From assembly GCA_964622275.1 (NCBI GenBank), contig CAZUMX010000011.1, positions 1-25,815 of the forward strand: a DNA stretch of 25,815 bases, given 5' to 3'. This stretch comes from CAYPEZ01 sp964622275 (GTDB taxonomy: Bacteria; Patescibacteriota; Minisyncoccia; Phycocordibacterales; UBA6899). The translations under genes and the position numbers were made by a program. Below, one piece after another: positions 8,245 through 16,548 of this stretch. The first letter of the stretch is position 1, and the number at the start of each line of letters is the position of its first letter. The notes beneath the pieces are model-generated. The model saw only the letters and a list, made by a program, of their open reading frames with translations, was not told where the DNA came from and did no database searches.

Positions 8245-11010
8245 ATGAACGCAAGACAAACATTTACGAATCTTGGTCTCATCCTTATGTTCCTTGTTCC
8301 TTCATCTGCATTTGCAGCAAATCTTATTTCAAACCCCGACTTTCAAAATGAAGCGACGGGGACTCCAGCAACTTGGAGTATTGGACACCTTCCTGAGGGT
8401 GCATCTTCGTCATATCCAGTCGAAGGCCCCAGTGGTGCCGGAGACAAAGCTGTCAGGGTGTCATTCTCTAGCTATACGACCGGAGATGCAAAATGGCTCC
8501 CTTCATCATTTTCTGCAGAGGTAGGAGAACTCTATGCTTTTGCTGACATGTATCGCTCCACACATTCTTCTCAAGTGTTTGCAATGTTTACCTATCCAGA
8601 CGCTTCAGTACAGTATGTTCCGCTCGCGACTATCCCATCATCAAATGGAGTTTGGTCATCAACGTCTCATCAATTTTCTATCCAAGCATCACCCACCGCT
8701 CCTGCGGGGCCCGTGCTTGTGACGGTCTTTCATGTCCTTAATGGTGTTGGGTATCTTGAGACTGACAACTATGCTGTAGAGAAAATAGGGGATACATCTT
8801 CAAGTGTTTTTGATGAGGGTATTATTTCTATTACGTTTGATGATGGGTGGTCTTCACAATACGACATAGGACTACCAATCCTTGCGAGCTCATCTCTCCC
8901 TGCTTCATTCTATGTGATGAATGAATCTACGCAGAATGCTTCGGTCGATTATTTTGTTACCCAAATTGGGAATATCACTTCGATTGAGAACACAAATAGT
9001 ATTCAGTGGTTTGAAATTTATCTTGATCCATCACTCCATACATATCGTTTTGTTGATACTTACACAGCAGTAGGGGACACGTTCGTAGAATTTGGATATA
9101 CATCGGAGCTAGGTGCTCCGCTTACCCAAACATTCGGTCCATTTTCTGGGGGTACTGACAAGAAAGTGGCCATTAATTTTACTCTCCCTACTCTTCAGTC
9201 GGGGACGCCACTGACTATTCGTCACTACAGTATTGACACGATGTCTGTCAGTGCGAAATCGCTCTATCAGTATGGTCTTGGTTATATGACCCTTGAGCAA
9301 CTTTTGAATCTCCATAATGCAGGGCATGAAATTGGCGGACATACTCGCAATCACTGCAATTTAGTGAGTATATTTACAGATCCAAACACAGCTTCAAACC
9401 CAAATGTGTGTGCTTATCCACTTCCAAACAGTACCCCAGCATTTCAGATTGAACAGTCTGACCTCCAATCTCAACTTGGCTTTTCGTTTACTACCTTCGT
9501 ATACCCTAATGGAGCGAAGAACACAGAAATCAAAGAGCTCGTAGCAGCGGAGGGGTATCAAGCTGCTCGTGGACTTGAACTTGGCTATAACACAAAGTTG
9601 GTGGATAAATTTAATCTTAAATCGCAGATTATTGATGCGAGTACAACTCTCCCAATGATTGAATCTTGGGTGAACACAGCGCTTCTTAATAAAACCTGGC
9701 TTATTCTCGTGCTACACCAAATAAGTGACCCGCTTACTATTATTTCTAATGGAGAAGACGGAGGAACGACACCACAAATGTTTCAAGACATCGCAAATCT
9801 TCTTGAAGGGAAGAACGTAAAGACCGTGAGTCAGGTGCTCCCGCTCCTGCAGTCAGAAGTCCTTACACCCGACCTCCTCCCCCCAGTCATCACACTACTG
9901 GGTTCCACCACGATGGATACGCTCGTGGGATCCTCTTTCACTGAACCAGGATACATGGCAACGGACAATGTTGATCCAAGCGTTATGGTTGTGGTCTCTG
10001 GGACGGTGAACACTTCCGCCACTGGGACATACCAAATCATGTATAACGCGACTGACGTGGCAGGAAACCACGCACTCCAAAAGGTTCGCACCGTGAACGT
10101 GGTCTCGGCCCCTGTCGTCAATCAGGCCCCAACTATTGCCCTCCTTGGATCAAGCCCCGTGACTCTCACCGTGGGTGGGACATACACGGACGCTGGAGCA
10201 ACATCCACTGACCTTGAGGATGGCGATCTTACGAGCCAGATTGTCGCAACAGGCACCGTGAACACATCGATCGCTGGAACATACACCATGCTCTACACTG
10301 TGACTGACTCAGGACTACTCTCTGCGTCAACAACGCGAACTGTCATCGTGAATCCTGTTCCAGTGACACCTCCTTCATCAGGCGGTGGCGGTGGTGGCGG
10401 AGGATCGTCATATACCTACACCACTTTTGCTATCAATGGGGGAGCAGCAGAAGCCTCAAGCTCTCAAGTTTCTCTCTCTATCTACGCCAGTGGGCTTCCT
10501 CAAATGTGGATCTCTAATGATGCCGCATTCTCCTCAGGATCCTGGATGCCAATCCAGTCCCCATATCCATGGACACTCTCTGCTGGCACTGGCACCAAGA
10601 CCGTCTACGCTCGCTTCGGGTCTGCATCGACGACCTATGCAACCAATCAGGACAGTATCATCCTGACCACATCAACTCTTCCTCCGCAGTCCACGACCAC
10701 CGTCGCATCCACTTCTACAGGAATCGTCCTTGGTGCATCAACGACCTGTACTGACCTTCTCACCAAGAACATGAGATTTGGCATGCGTGGGGATGACGTG
10801 AAGGCACTCCAAAGTTTCCTCAACACCACAGAAGGAGAGAGTCTCCCTGTGACGGGGTACTTTGGTGCCATGACCCGTGCAGCAGTGAGCCGCTTCCAAG
10901 CAAAGTATGCTGCCCAGGTTTTGACCCCACTCGGTCTCAAGGCTCCCACAGGAATCGTTGGACCCGCAACACGAGCGTTCATCAATACTCTTGCGTGCTC
11001 ATCTAATTAA
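8245..11010 (+). CDS. secreted polysaccharide deacetylase (NodB domain) with Ig-like domains and peptidoglycan-binding C-terminus
   Basis: 921 residues. Signal peptide 1-25 (cut near SAFA-AN). A beta-rich, carbohydrate-binding-like domain spans about 26-180 (NLISNPDFQNEATGTPATW). The NodB deacetylase domain starts with motif 1 TFDDG (D199 base, D200 metal ligand) and continues with HTRNH (H366, H370 metal ligands), FVYPNG and LVLHQ (H491), so all catalytic motifs are present. Motif 1 and HxxxH are about 166 residues apart instead of roughly 50, because about 110 beta-rich residues are inserted. From residue 542 the module shared with the second deacetylase begins: two DUF5011/HYR-like Ig domains, an eight-glycine linker, an unknown beta domain, IVLGA (827-831) and a PG_binding_1 domain. 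It would remove N-acetyl (or O-acetyl) groups from a surface polymer or peptidoglycan while wall-attached. Confidence 0.88.
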   Translation: MNARQTFTNLGLILMFLVPSSAFAANLISNPDFQNEATGTPATWSIGHLPEGASSSYPVEGPSGAGDKAVRVSFSSYTTGDAKWLPSSFSAEVGELYAFADMYRSTHSSQVFAMFTYPDASVQYVPLATIPSSNGVWSSTSHQFSIQASPTAPAGPVLVTVFHVLNGVGYLETDNYAVEKIGDTSSSVFDEGIISITFDDGWSSQYDIGLPILASSSLPASFYVMNESTQNASVDYFVTQIGNITSIENTNSIQWFEIYLDPSLHTYRFVDTYTAVGDTFVEFGYTSELGAPLTQTFGPFSGGTDKKVAINFTLPTLQSGTPLTIRHYSIDTMSVSAKSLYQYGLGYMTLEQLLNLHNAGHEIGGHTRNHCNLVSIFTDPNTASNPNVCAYPLPNSTPAFQIEQSDLQSQLGFSFTTFVYPNGAKNTEIKELVAAEGYQAARGLELGYNTKLVDKFNLKSQIIDASTTLPMIESWVNTALLNKTWLILVLHQISDPLTIISNGEDGGTTPQMFQDIANLLEGKNVKTVSQVLPLLQSEVLTPDLLPPVITLLGSTTMDTLVGSSFTEPGYMATDNVDPSVMVVVSGTVNTSATGTYQIMYNATDVAGNHALQKVRTVNVVSAPVVNQAPTIALLGSSPVTLTVGGTYTDAGATSTDLEDGDLTSQIVATGTVNTSIAGTYTMLYTVTDSGLLSASTTRTVIVNPVPVTPPSSGGGGGGGGSSYTYTTFAINGGAAEASSSQVSLSIYASGLPQMWISNDAAFSSGSWMPIQSPYPWTLSAGTGTKTVYARFGSASTTYATNQDSIILTTSTLPPQSTTTVASTSTGIVLGASTTCTDLLTKNMRFGMRGDDVKALQSFLNTTEGESLPVTGYFGAMTRAAVSRFQAKYAAQVLTPLGLKAPTGIVGPATRAFINTLACSSN
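9868..10998 (+). repeat. 1131-bp direct repeat, copy 1 (deacetylase C-terminal module)
   Basis: Identical as far as I can compare by eye to 14938-16068, at a constant offset of 5070. It starts and ends on codon boundaries of the host gene (377 codons) and stops just before the last codons, so the two proteins end differently (ACSSN and ACRG). It covers both Ig-like domains, the glycine linker, the unknown beta domain and the peptidoglycan-binding domain. Confidence 0.97.
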
Positions 11011-11038
11011 TGTTGGAATAAGTAACATAGAGGGCTCT

Positions 11039-11065
11039 GGGGGGTATAGGTATTCCGTATCCCCC
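11039..11065 (+). other. G/C-armed hairpin ahead of the GH26-like gene
   Basis: Six G at 11039-11044 face five C at 11061-11065, with pairing continuing inward (TAT..GTAT with wobbles, GG/CC) and a TATT loop. No T-tract follows, so it is not a standard terminator. It lies in the 85-nt gap, 30 nt before the next ATG, and could tune read-through from the deacetylase gene. Confidence 0.35.
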
Positions 11066-11095
11066 ATTGCCGTTTATGTCTGAATAGGGGACAGT

Positions 11096-13546
11096 ATGCA
11101 GAAATCTACAACAATTGCTTTCCTTTTATTGGCGACGATTTGCACCGTCGTCTTTTCCGTATGGCAAGGGTTGGCCCCCTCAACACAATACGTGTCTCCA
11201 GCGGCAACGTATGTTTCGCTTCGGCCAGGGAATGTCGCGATAGATGCTATAGACATTACATGTACAAGCTCCGTCCCGCAGGTTTCTCTCTCTTGGAATT
11301 CTTCTTCTCGAGCAAGCAACTATTTGATCCAGCGGCAATATCCCTGGGGTGGATTATGGGAGAGTGTTGGCGCTACTTCTTCAACATCATTTACAGATAA
11401 GACGTATGAGCTAGGGTATGATTTTGGAGATTTTCTTTACCGCGTACAAGCAATCAATGTATACGGAACAAAGAATTCTCCGTCCAGGCCAGCAACAATA
11501 TTTGATTGTTCTGCTACTTCTACTCCAAACACTAATGCAACAAATACGCCGATAAAGACATCGCCTTCGACAATATCAACCACAACTTTTGGGACCTCTC
11601 CAGCGCCAACTCCCACGCCAGCTCCTGTTGCGAGTACACGTTTCAAAATAGGGGACAAGGCTGCAACCACTGAGAAAGTTAACGTGAGACAATCGCCGTC
11701 TTCTTCGGGAATCATACTTGGCACTCAAATATTTGGCAGCCTTGGGCAGATTGTTGGGACTTCGGTGATCGGGAATGGCATGAATTGGTGGAATATTAAT
11801 TTTGATACTGGCGTAGACGGCTGGACCGCTGATGATTTTCTTGCACCAACGACAACACCTGCTGTACAAGTTCCATCACCGACACCGTCTTCAACCCCAA
11901 CACCAACACCTTCTCCAACGCCAACTCCTACGCCCACACCAACTCCGACACCTCAACCTGTGGTTGCTCCTGCCCCAACCCCAACTCCTACACCTACTCC
12001 TACACCAACACCAAATCCAGTAGTCACAACTGACACGACGCGTCCAACAGTCCCTACAAATCTTATGGCAATTGCGGGAGGGCAGACCCAAGTGAATCTT
12101 TCCTGGACAGCATCGACCGACAATATCGCTGTGTCTGGTTACAAGATATTTCGCTGCGTTGGGGTCTCGTGTACTCCGACGACTCAGGTCGCCACTTCCA
12201 CATCTGCATCCTTTATCAATACCTTGGGGATTTCTGCGAGCACTACATATCGCTATCGCATTGCTGCTTTTGATGGAGTTGGAAATGTTTCTGTTTTCTC
12301 ATCTATTGCTACTGTTACGACATTATCAGCACCAACACCTACTCCAACTCCAACCCCCACACCAACCCCTTCTCCAACGCCAACTCCTACGCCCACACCA
12401 ACGCCTGCGCCAACAGTATCATTTTCAAGTAGCTCCAGTAGTGTGAGTGTCAACACAAATGTCACGCTGACATGGAATACAACAAACACAACCTCGTGTG
12501 TTGCCGCTGGTGCGTGGTCGGGAACAAAACAGACATCTGGGGCACAGACTGTGACCTCATCATTTGCGACCTCATCAACATACCGAATCACATGCAGTGG
12601 GGCAGGTGGGAGTGCAAGTACGTCTACTGTTGTCGTATATATTGCACTTCCTGTTCCTACGCCAACTCCAACTCCAACTCCAACCCCCACACCAACACCG
12701 AGCCCAGCAACTCGAGAGTGGGGAGCATACGTGGGAGGAGGGACTAACGACCTCACCACCTTTGAAACACTAGTCGGGAAGTCTGTCGATATACGAGCAG
12801 TCTTTGTTGGGTGGGGTCATAATGATGACTTTCCATCGTGGCTGTCGTCTCCACTAAAAGCAAGTGGGAAGACTCTTCTTCTGTATTGGCAAACAGCTGC
12901 GAATTACGATCCTTCAATAGTTGACCAGCCAACATATAACTATGATTCCATTATCAATGGAAACTGGGATTCCTACATAAAATCGTTTGCTCAGTCTGTG
13001 AAGAGTTATGGCGGACCGGTGATCCTTCTCCCGTTTGAAGAAATGAATGGAGACTGGTACCCCTGGTCTGGAACAAAAAATGGGAACACTCCCGCGAAAC
13101 ATATTGCGGCGTGGAAAAAAATTGTGGACTTGTTCCGTGCGGAAGGTGTGACAAATGTAAAATTTGCATGGTCACCAAACAGTACGTCATGGCCAAACAC
13201 TGCAGCGAATGATTTAACCCAGTACTATCCAGGCGACACGTATGTAGACTATGTAGGACTCGACGGGTTCAATTTTGGCTCTCCGTGGCAGTCGTTTGCT
13301 CAAGTCTTTGACGCAGGGATAGCGAAAGTCAAAGCTTACAACAAGCCTATATATATTTTCTCTATGGGATCAGCCGAAGGAGCACAAAAAGCTACATGGA
13401 TTACTGACGCACTCACTGTACAAATTCCCAAATATCCTGAAATTAAAGGCTTTATTTGGTTTAATGAGAACAAGGAGCAGAACTGGCTTGTAAACTCCTC
13501 ACAAGCCTCACTCGACGCCTTTAAGGCTGCCCTCACAGGCTATTAA
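11096..13546 (+). CDS. exported multidomain protein with GH26 (beta-mannanase-like) domain, SH3b and FN3 domains
   Basis: 816 residues. N-terminal signal or anchor helix (about 5-25). FN3-like domain about 48-140; bacterial SH3 domain about 182-249 (KVNVRQSPSSSGIILG, DGWTADDFL). Pro-Thr linker about 260-308, second FN3 about 315-410, second linker about 412-438, Ig-like domain about 440-517, third linker. GH26-like barrel 539-816 (REWGAYVGG ... FEEMNGDWYPW ... WSPN ... YVDYVGLDGFN). The acid/base glutamate E649 is kept in EEMNGDWYPW. At the nucleophile strand, where the family has Glu, the sequence reads KPIYIFSMGSAEG, giving Ser756, so ordinary retaining hydrolysis is doubtful. Unlike its neighbours it has no peptidoglycan-binding C-terminus. 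AGGGGA with a 4-nt spacer precedes the ATG. Possible roles are trimming or binding the polymer made by this locus. Confidence 0.85.
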   Translation: MQKSTTIAFLLLATICTVVFSVWQGLAPSTQYVSPAATYVSLRPGNVAIDAIDITCTSSVPQVSLSWNSSSRASNYLIQRQYPWGGLWESVGATSSTSFTDKTYELGYDFGDFLYRVQAINVYGTKNSPSRPATIFDCSATSTPNTNATNTPIKTSPSTISTTTFGTSPAPTPTPAPVASTRFKIGDKAATTEKVNVRQSPSSSGIILGTQIFGSLGQIVGTSVIGNGMNWWNINFDTGVDGWTADDFLAPTTTPAVQVPSPTPSSTPTPTPSPTPTPTPTPTPTPQPVVAPAPTPTPTPTPTPTPNPVVTTDTTRPTVPTNLMAIAGGQTQVNLSWTASTDNIAVSGYKIFRCVGVSCTPTTQVATSTSASFINTLGISASTTYRYRIAAFDGVGNVSVFSSIATVTTLSAPTPTPTPTPTPTPSPTPTPTPTPTPAPTVSFSSSSSSVSVNTNVTLTWNTTNTTSCVAAGAWSGTKQTSGAQTVTSSFATSSTYRITCSGAGGSASTSTVVVYIALPVPTPTPTPTPTPTPTPSPATREWGAYVGGGTNDLTTFETLVGKSVDIRAVFVGWGHNDDFPSWLSSPLKASGKTLLLYWQTAANYDPSIVDQPTYNYDSIINGNWDSYIKSFAQSVKSYGGPVILLPFEEMNGDWYPWSGTKNGNTPAKHIAAWKKIVDLFRAEGVTNVKFAWSPNSTSWPNTAANDLTQYYPGDTYVDYVGLDGFNFGSPWQSFAQVFDAGIAKVKAYNKPIYIFSMGSAEGAQKATWITDALTVQIPKYPEIKGFIWFNENKEQNWLVNSSQASLDAFKAALTGY
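11909..11943 (+). repeat. 35-bp internal direct repeat in the Pro-Thr linker, copy 1
   Basis: Identical to 12368-12402. It encodes part of the first Pro-Thr linker of the GH26-like protein. The linkers are built from CCAAC/CCTAC-type triplet pairs and are presumably prone to slippage, so linker length may vary between strains. Confidence 0.8.
12368..12402 (+). repeat. 35-bp internal direct repeat in the Pro-Thr linker, copy 2
   Basis: Second copy of 11909-11943, in the linker between the second FN3 and the Ig-like domain. A shorter related stretch recurs at about 12658-12705 in the third linker. Confidence 0.8.
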
Positions 13547-13692
13547 GGTAGTCTCTTGCGAAACTCTAGGAAATCTGTAGTCTTAGGACCCAGAGTCTGT
13601 TTCCATATTCTAGGTGAAACCAAACACGAAAAAGCCTTCGTATTTCCGTTTCTTTCCTACATTTACTTAATAACCCGCCAAAAGGGAAGCGT

Positions 13693-16077
13693 ATGATAAA
13701 GCAATTCCAGTTGCCCATTATTTTTTGTGCACTTGTATTCTGTGTCTCGTCTCAGCAGGTTTTAGCAGCATCAGATAATCCTCTCCAACCAAGAGTAAGT
13801 TTTACATTCGACATCACGACGGATGTATTAATAAATACAATTTTTCCAATTCTTGCTCCTCAGAGTATTCCTGGAACACTCTACGCAGAGACTGCGCTTC
13901 TCAATAGTGCTGAGGACTGGGCGCTCACATGGGCTGACATTAAGGCACTTCAAGACACACATGGATGGGAGATTGGTAATCACTCCCAGACACATGCAAA
14001 TCTTGCGACTCTTTCTGATGTGGATCTTGCCAGTGAAGTTGTTGCTACGCACGCCGATTTTACATCGCACGGAATTTCTGTGAACTCATATGCAACTCCA
14101 TTTGGTATTTATGATGACCGTGTTCTTTCTGTAATTGCCAAGAATCACACATCGCATCGTATGGCTTGGGGAGAAACAAACACTTGGCCTCTAGAAATAA
14201 ATGACTACCAAATTCGTGTTTTTGAGCCCAAGACCGGTATTTCGCTCGAAGAAGCTAAGGCAAGAGTCGATGCAGCAATTTCCAATGGAGAGTGGCTGGT
14301 CCTACTCTTTCATGATTTAACCGCAACTGGTACAGTCGGAGACATCCACGCAGAAGAGGAGTACGCTTGGCCCATTGAATCATTTACAGCACTTGTGGAG
14401 TATATTAAATCACTCCCGATTCTTCCTCTGACTATTTCTGAAGGAATGTCATATGGCGCACAGATCAATCTCATCCCCAATCCAAGCTTCGAGACTCTAG
14501 ATGTTGACGGGTGGGCACCTGAATGGCTTCGGACATCTACGACAACGACCACGATAGATACTCAAAATCACGGAAATGCTCCTTTCCCAACACATTCTCT
14601 TAAAATGTCTGGTGGAGAAACTATGAATGGGATTCTTGGACCCAGCATTCCCGTAAGCACCACAACGTCATATGAACTTCGGATGTTTCAAGATGCATCT
14701 TCGTACATAGGCGGTTCTTGGGGAGTATGGATGGTCGAACTTGATAGTGGTGGGCTGTACTTAGGAGAAAAGCTTATCGGAGTTAATGAATCTGATTTCT
14801 TTGGAGTCCGACACTATGCGTATACTCCCTATGCGTCATCTACTGCATTCATCCGTCCTTTTATTGCGACCTTTGCGAGTTCATCTTTTGATCTCTTTAT
14901 AGATTCCGTATATTTTGGCTCAGTTAGCCCGGCGCTTCCCGACCTCCTCCCCCCAGTCATCACACTACTGGGTTCCACCACGATGGATACGCTCGTGGGA
15001 TCCTCTTTCACTGAACCAGGATACATGGCAACGGACAATGTTGATCCAAGCGTTATGGTTGTGGTCTCTGGGACGGTGAACACTTCCGCCACTGGGACAT
15101 ACCAAATCATGTATAACGCGACTGACGTGGCAGGAAACCACGCACTCCAAAAGGTTCGCACCGTGAACGTGGTCTCGGCCCCTGTCGTCAATCAGGCCCC
15201 AACTATTGCCCTCCTTGGATCAAGCCCCGTGACTCTCACCGTGGGTGGGACATACACGGACGCTGGAGCAACATCCACTGACCTTGAGGATGGCGATCTT
15301 ACGAGCCAGATTGTCGCAACAGGCACCGTGAACACATCGATCGCTGGAACATACACCATGCTCTACACTGTGACTGACTCAGGACTACTCTCTGCGTCAA
15401 CAACGCGAACTGTCATCGTGAATCCTGTTCCAGTGACACCTCCTTCATCAGGCGGTGGCGGTGGTGGCGGAGGATCGTCATATACCTACACCACTTTTGC
15501 TATCAATGGGGGAGCAGCAGAAGCCTCAAGCTCTCAAGTTTCTCTCTCTATCTACGCCAGTGGGCTTCCTCAAATGTGGATCTCTAATGATGCCGCATTC
15601 TCCTCAGGATCCTGGATGCCAATCCAGTCCCCATATCCATGGACACTCTCTGCTGGCACTGGCACCAAGACCGTCTACGCTCGCTTCGGGTCTGCATCGA
15701 CGACCTATGCAACCAATCAGGACAGTATCATCCTGACCACATCAACTCTTCCTCCGCAGTCCACGACCACCGTCGCATCCACTTCTACAGGAATCGTCCT
15801 TGGTGCATCAACGACCTGTACTGACCTTCTCACCAAGAACATGAGATTTGGCATGCGTGGGGATGACGTGAAGGCACTCCAAAGTTTCCTCAACACCACA
15901 GAAGGAGAGAGTCTCCCTGTGACGGGGTACTTTGGTGCCATGACCCGTGCAGCAGTGAGCCGCTTCCAAGCAAAGTATGCTGCCCAGGTTTTGACCCCAC
16001 TCGGTCTCAAGGCTCCCACAGGAATCGTTGGACCCGCAACACGAGCGTTCATCAATACTCTTGCGTGCAGAGGTTAA
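13693..16077 (+). CDS. second secreted polysaccharide deacetylase-like protein with the same C-terminal module
   Basis: 794 residues. Signal peptide 1-25 (cut near VLAA-SD). A compact NodB domain spans about 32-255. Motif 1 is altered: RVSFTFDITTD, so the first Asp (D40) is kept but the metal-binding Asp is Ile41. The other motifs are intact: HSQTH (H97, H101), YATPFG (motif 3) and LVLLFHD (motif 5). A jelly-roll, carbohydrate-binding-like domain follows at about 258-412 (NLIPNPSFETLDVDGWAPEW). From residue 416 the protein equals the C-terminal module of the first deacetylase (Ig-like pair, glycine linker, beta domain, VLGA at 702-705, PG_binding_1). Binding-domain order is swapped relative to the first deacetylase. 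GGGAAG just before the ATG is a fair ribosome site. A strong terminator follows. Activity is uncertain because of Ile41. Confidence 0.86.
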   Translation: MIKQFQLPIIFCALVFCVSSQQVLAASDNPLQPRVSFTFDITTDVLINTIFPILAPQSIPGTLYAETALLNSAEDWALTWADIKALQDTHGWEIGNHSQTHANLATLSDVDLASEVVATHADFTSHGISVNSYATPFGIYDDRVLSVIAKNHTSHRMAWGETNTWPLEINDYQIRVFEPKTGISLEEAKARVDAAISNGEWLVLLFHDLTATGTVGDIHAEEEYAWPIESFTALVEYIKSLPILPLTISEGMSYGAQINLIPNPSFETLDVDGWAPEWLRTSTTTTTIDTQNHGNAPFPTHSLKMSGGETMNGILGPSIPVSTTTSYELRMFQDASSYIGGSWGVWMVELDSGGLYLGEKLIGVNESDFFGVRHYAYTPYASSTAFIRPFIATFASSSFDLFIDSVYFGSVSPALPDLLPPVITLLGSTTMDTLVGSSFTEPGYMATDNVDPSVMVVVSGTVNTSATGTYQIMYNATDVAGNHALQKVRTVNVVSAPVVNQAPTIALLGSSPVTLTVGGTYTDAGATSTDLEDGDLTSQIVATGTVNTSIAGTYTMLYTVTDSGLLSASTTRTVIVNPVPVTPPSSGGGGGGGGSSYTYTTFAINGGAAEASSSQVSLSIYASGLPQMWISNDAAFSSGSWMPIQSPYPWTLSAGTGTKTVYARFGSASTTYATNQDSIILTTSTLPPQSTTTVASTSTGIVLGASTTCTDLLTKNMRFGMRGDDVKALQSFLNTTEGESLPVTGYFGAMTRAAVSRFQAKYAAQVLTPLGLKAPTGIVGPATRAFINTLACRG
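14938..16068 (+). repeat. 1131-bp direct repeat, copy 2
   Basis: Second copy of 9868-10998, in the same reading phase of the second deacetylase gene. The 3939 bp between the copies hold the GH26-like gene and the unique part of the second deacetylase, and would be lost by recombination between the copies. Confidence 0.97.
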
Positions 16078-16096
16078 AAAAATTGGATAGGAATAT

Positions 16097-16132
16097 ATAA
16101 AAAACTTCTAGACCCTTCTAGGAGTTTTTTAT
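16097..16132 (+). terminator. strong intrinsic terminator of the polysaccharide block
   Basis: A 16-bp stem with one G-T wobble (ATAAAAAACTTCTAGA at 16097-16112 and TCTAGGAGTTTTTTAT at 16117-16132), loop CCCT, with the T-run inside the right arm. It lies 19 bases after the second deacetylase stop. Confidence 0.9.
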
Positions 16133-16548
16133 TTCAAAAAGCTAGTACAGGTGTGGGCGATACACGGCTAGTGTGCTGCATATGCCCACGCTCCCATATG
16201 ATGCACCTCGCTAAGACACATACTGTTCGGCGTGTCGGTAAAGAAAATTTTAGACAAAAAATATTTTTTGTATCGTGTTGCGTTATAAACCTTCTGCGCA
16301 CACGTTATGCACAGGGTTGTTCACAATTTCTTTTGATACACTTGTCTCGAAGTGAGACGATTGTTCTTGTAGATCATTGAGCGGCACTCTCCATTGACGC
16401 TCTGTGGTTTGTTTTTGTGTAGGGATCCAACGCAAGTCCTGGTCGGTCGGTCTGCATCTGTGCGCGCAGATCGTTGCGTTGTTGTGCGTCGTACTTCGTT
16501 TATTCGCGATTTATTACGTCAATAATGTTCATTCAATAATCAATAAAT
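16133..16548 (+). other. 416-bp gene-free region upstream of the TasA-like operon, rich in inverted repeats
   Basis: I see no convincing gene here. It holds a nested inverted repeat at 16151-16191 (GTGGGC/GCCCAC outside, ACAC/GTGT inside), a perfect 18-bp palindrome at 16254-16271, small hairpins at 16344-16358 (GTCTC/GAGAC) and 16456-16471 (ATCTG/CAGAT), one TTATGCACA (16305-16313) and a TTGACG (16394-16399) without a good -10 partner. The last 50 bases are AT-rich and lack a Shine-Dalgarno sequence. It probably contains the promoter and leader of the fibre operon, but I cannot place the promoter confidently. Confidence 0.5.
16254..16271. promoter_or_regulatory. perfect 18-bp AT palindrome
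   Basis: ACAAAAAATATTTTTTGT is its own reverse complement. It could be an operator for a dimeric regulator of the downstream TasA-like operon, or a bent or melting-prone DNA site. It begins 295 bases upstream of the first fibre gene. Confidence 0.4.

Noticed and set aside
11858..12710. Repeated CCAAC/CCTAC triplets resembling a tandem-repeat or CRISPR-like array
   Set aside because: They encode Pro-Thr linkers in frame within the GH26-like protein. There are no regular spacers.
16153..16380. 75-residue plus-strand frame in the gene-free region
   Set aside because: It starts inside an inverted repeat, has biased composition (many Cys, His and Arg) and no motif. It reads like non-coding DNA.
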